This document shows, in pieces, positions 4,829 through 6,018 of a stretch of DNA of 6,018 nt (positions within the stretch are counted from its first letter, which is position 1; every line of letters begins with the position of its first letter). The DNA is from Thermoplasmatales archaeon (GTDB lineage: Archaea; Thermoplasmatota; JASEFT01; JAUWIS01): positions 1 to 6,018 of the forward strand of contig JASEEW010000114.1 in assembly GCA_030019485.1 (NCBI GenBank), given 5' to 3'. The notes below the pieces were generated by a model, which was not told where the DNA came from, ran no database searches, and worked only from the letters and a program-made list of their open reading frames with translations. A program made the position numbers and the translations under genes.

Positions 4829-5815
4829 ATGAGAAAAAAGGTTAGGACAGCAGCAATGGTGATTCTTGCAGTCTTACTTTTTGTTTTATCCTCAGTATCA
4901 CTTGTCGGCATGAACTCACCAAGTCAGAGCGGCGGCGCAATAAGGAATGTTTCACCTGTTCTAATCTGCATCAGCTCTGTTTCAGAGTTTGAAAACAACA
5001 TAACAACGATGGAAACATGGCAGGGAACGCTCATGGACAGGAATGGTTTCTGGGACATACAGCAGATTAACGTTACAGTATATTATCCAAACAGCACTGT
5101 CGCTGTGGAAATGTCCTGGAGCAACCCCATGTTTTTACCAGCATCCCAGCCAGCATTATCAGACAATGATATAGTAGTCTGGAAGATTTCACCATCAACA
5201 ATTGGATACCTTGCAGGATACACATATCCCCCTAATGCTACCACGGGAACATACAGAATCATAGTATCAGGAAATGATGAAAAAGACAGGGCAGTATTTG
5301 AGGACACAACACTTGTTTACACAACACACAAAATAAGTTTTAAAAGCGGATGGAACCTTGTTGCTTTACCACTGCAGCCGAAAACAAGGTACACTGCTGA
5401 GCTGCTGATGAAGGAGATAGAGGGAGCCACAAGAATAGCGAGATGGGACAAAGCAACCCAGAGATATGTTTCACACATAAAGGCGCTTCCAATAAACAAT
5501 TTTTACATAGAGCCAGGAGAGGGTTATTTCGTGTATGTTGAAAAAGATTCACAGTTTAATCTTAAAGGCATTATTCCGCCGTCATTAACTATTAACATGG
5601 CTCAGGGATGGAACCTTGTTTCCATACCGGTAAAATACTGTGCGGAGGAGGTCTGCAATTTAACAGGAAGCACAAGAGTCACAATGTTTAATGAGACAAC
5701 ACAGTTTCTTGTGACGCACATAAAATATTTCCCTACAAACAACTTCATTGCTGAAAAAGACAGAGGATATTTCGTGAAGGTTGAAAACAAATGTGTGTGG
5801 ACGCCGGTGATGTAA
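4829..5815 (+). CDS. Secreted surface protein with Ig-like module and two GWNLV repeats (gene A2)
   Basis: A 328-residue protein. Residues 1-28 are a basic start followed by a hydrophobic segment, a signal peptide or N-terminal anchor. Residues about 35-165 form an Ig-like module sharing landmarks with gene A1: GGAIRNVSP (A1: GGYVRNVAP), DRNG at 70-73, and a closing GTYRIIVSGNDEKDR (A1: GTWTVNISIQDDDG). Two repeats of about 75-80 residues follow, at 168-246 and 254-328. Each opens with GWNLV (174-178 and 260-264), then has TQ(R/F)-x-V-(S/T)-HIK, P-x-NNF and GYFV-x-VE. Comparable GWNLV(S/A)-x-P repeats occur in many archaeal and bacterial surface proteins; I cannot name the family firmly. Seven sequons are present. 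Cysteines 271, 276 and 322 lie only in the second repeat and could form a disulphide. It has its own promoter, and its stop overlaps the next start (TAATG), so the two are likely co-translated. Function unknown; binding or adhesion is inferred. Confidence 0.85.
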   Translation: MRKKVRTAAMVILAVLLFVLSSVSLVGMNSPSQSGGAIRNVSPVLICISSVSEFENNITTMETWQGTLMDRNGFWDIQQINVTVYYPNSTVAVEMSWSNPMFLPASQPALSDNDIVVWKISPSTIGYLAGYTYPPNATTGTYRIIVSGNDEKDRAVFEDTTLVYTTHKISFKSGWNLVALPLQPKTRYTAELLMKEIEGATRIARWDKATQRYVSHIKALPINNFYIEPGEGYFVYVEKDSQFNLKGIIPPSLTINMAQGWNLVSIPVKYCAEEVCNLTGSTRVTMFNETTQFLVTHIKYFPTNNFIAEKDRGYFVKVENKCVWTPVM

Positions 5816-6018
5816 TGAAAAAAATCATAGCAATACTGATTGCATTACTCTTCTTTCTTTCACTAACACCATTCCCTGCATCTGCACAAGCACCTGAGAT
5901 AAGCAATGTAAGGGTTTCAAATCCGAGTTCTAGTTCTGTTACTATTTCATGGGTTGCTTCCTCACCCTCTATTGGTAGGGTTGATTATGGTTTAAGTAAG
6001 GCATATGGTGAAATTGCT
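5815..6018 (+). CDS. Secreted fibronectin-III-like protein, 5' part only
   Basis: The first 68 codons of a gene cut by the window edge. Its ATG shares a base with the stop codon of gene A2 (TAATG), and GGTGAT at 5806-5811 within the A2 end can serve as ribosome-binding site, 3 nt upstream. Residues 1-24 are a classic signal peptide (MKKII start, hydrophobic core, PASA at the cleavage site). The mature part opens with PEISNVRVSN, then SSVTISWVASSPSIGRVDYG. This is the usual first half of fibronectin-type-III or purple-acid-phosphatase-N-like beta domains, where a V-T-I-x-W strand is followed by S-x-x-x-V-x-Y-G. Whether an enzyme domain follows cannot be seen. Coupling to A2 suggests joint production at the cell surface. 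Confidence 0.8.
   Translation, partial: MKKIIAILIALLFFLSLTPFPASAQAPEISNVRVSNPSSSSVTISWVASSPSIGRVDYGLSKAYGEIA

Noticed and set aside
5083..5790. Four minus-strand frames inside gene A2
   Set aside because: They overlap each other and a well-supported gene, and lack ribosome-binding sites.

Overview
The window looks like archaeal chromosome, A+T-rich, with every credible gene on the + strand. The evidence is: TATA boxes with purine-rich upstream elements before three genes (near 124-133, 1331-1340 and 4741-4750); Shine-Dalgarno sequences of the GAGGTGAT type with about 5-6 nt spacing; and several secreted proteins dense in N-x-S/T sequons, as in archaeal envelope glycoproteins. A euryarchaeal or Thermoplasmatota-like host is my guess from protein style only. 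There is no rRNA, tRNA, CRISPR, transposase or metabolic enzyme.

Layout. 1-171 is a non-coding leader and promoter region. 172-1284 (gene A1) encodes a secreted, sequon-rich beta protein; it is followed by a hairpin terminator and appears monocistronic. 1376-2407 (B1) encodes a surface protein with a carboxypeptidase-regulatory-like domain, one membrane helix and a charged cytoplasmic tail. 2407-2460 is a 17-codon mini-ORF tied to both neighbours by stop/start overlaps. 2460-2924 (C1) encodes a coiled coil plus a membrane hairpin. 2925-3114 is the relic of a duplicated B1 tail. 3115-3750 (C2) is a soluble coiled-coil paralogue of C1. 3804-4697 (B2) is a divergent B1 paralogue. 4694-4819 is a doubtful 41-codon ORF. 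4829-5815 (A2), with its own TATA box, shares an Ig-like module with A1 and adds two GWNLV repeats. From 5815 a secreted fibronectin-III-like protein starts and runs off the window.

Three paralogous pairs lie in the order A1-B1-C1-C2-B2-A2. Between C1 and C2 is a decayed fragment of B1, which points to a tandem duplication of a [B-C] unit. The B1 tail, the mini-ORF and the relic are built from 53-bp repeats (53 = 18 codons minus 1 nt). The intact units end in a stop codon overlapping an ATG, so each unit shifts frame and can restart translation.

Working together (inference): A proteins would sit outside the cell as glycosylated surface proteins. B proteins would span the membrane with beta domains outside, and B1 also has a K/E-rich tail inside. 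C proteins would supply cytoplasmic coiled coils, one membrane-bound and one soluble, that might pair with the B1 tail. This would be an envelope-to-cytoplasm scaffold. No enzymatic activity is evident and no gene symbol can be assigned.
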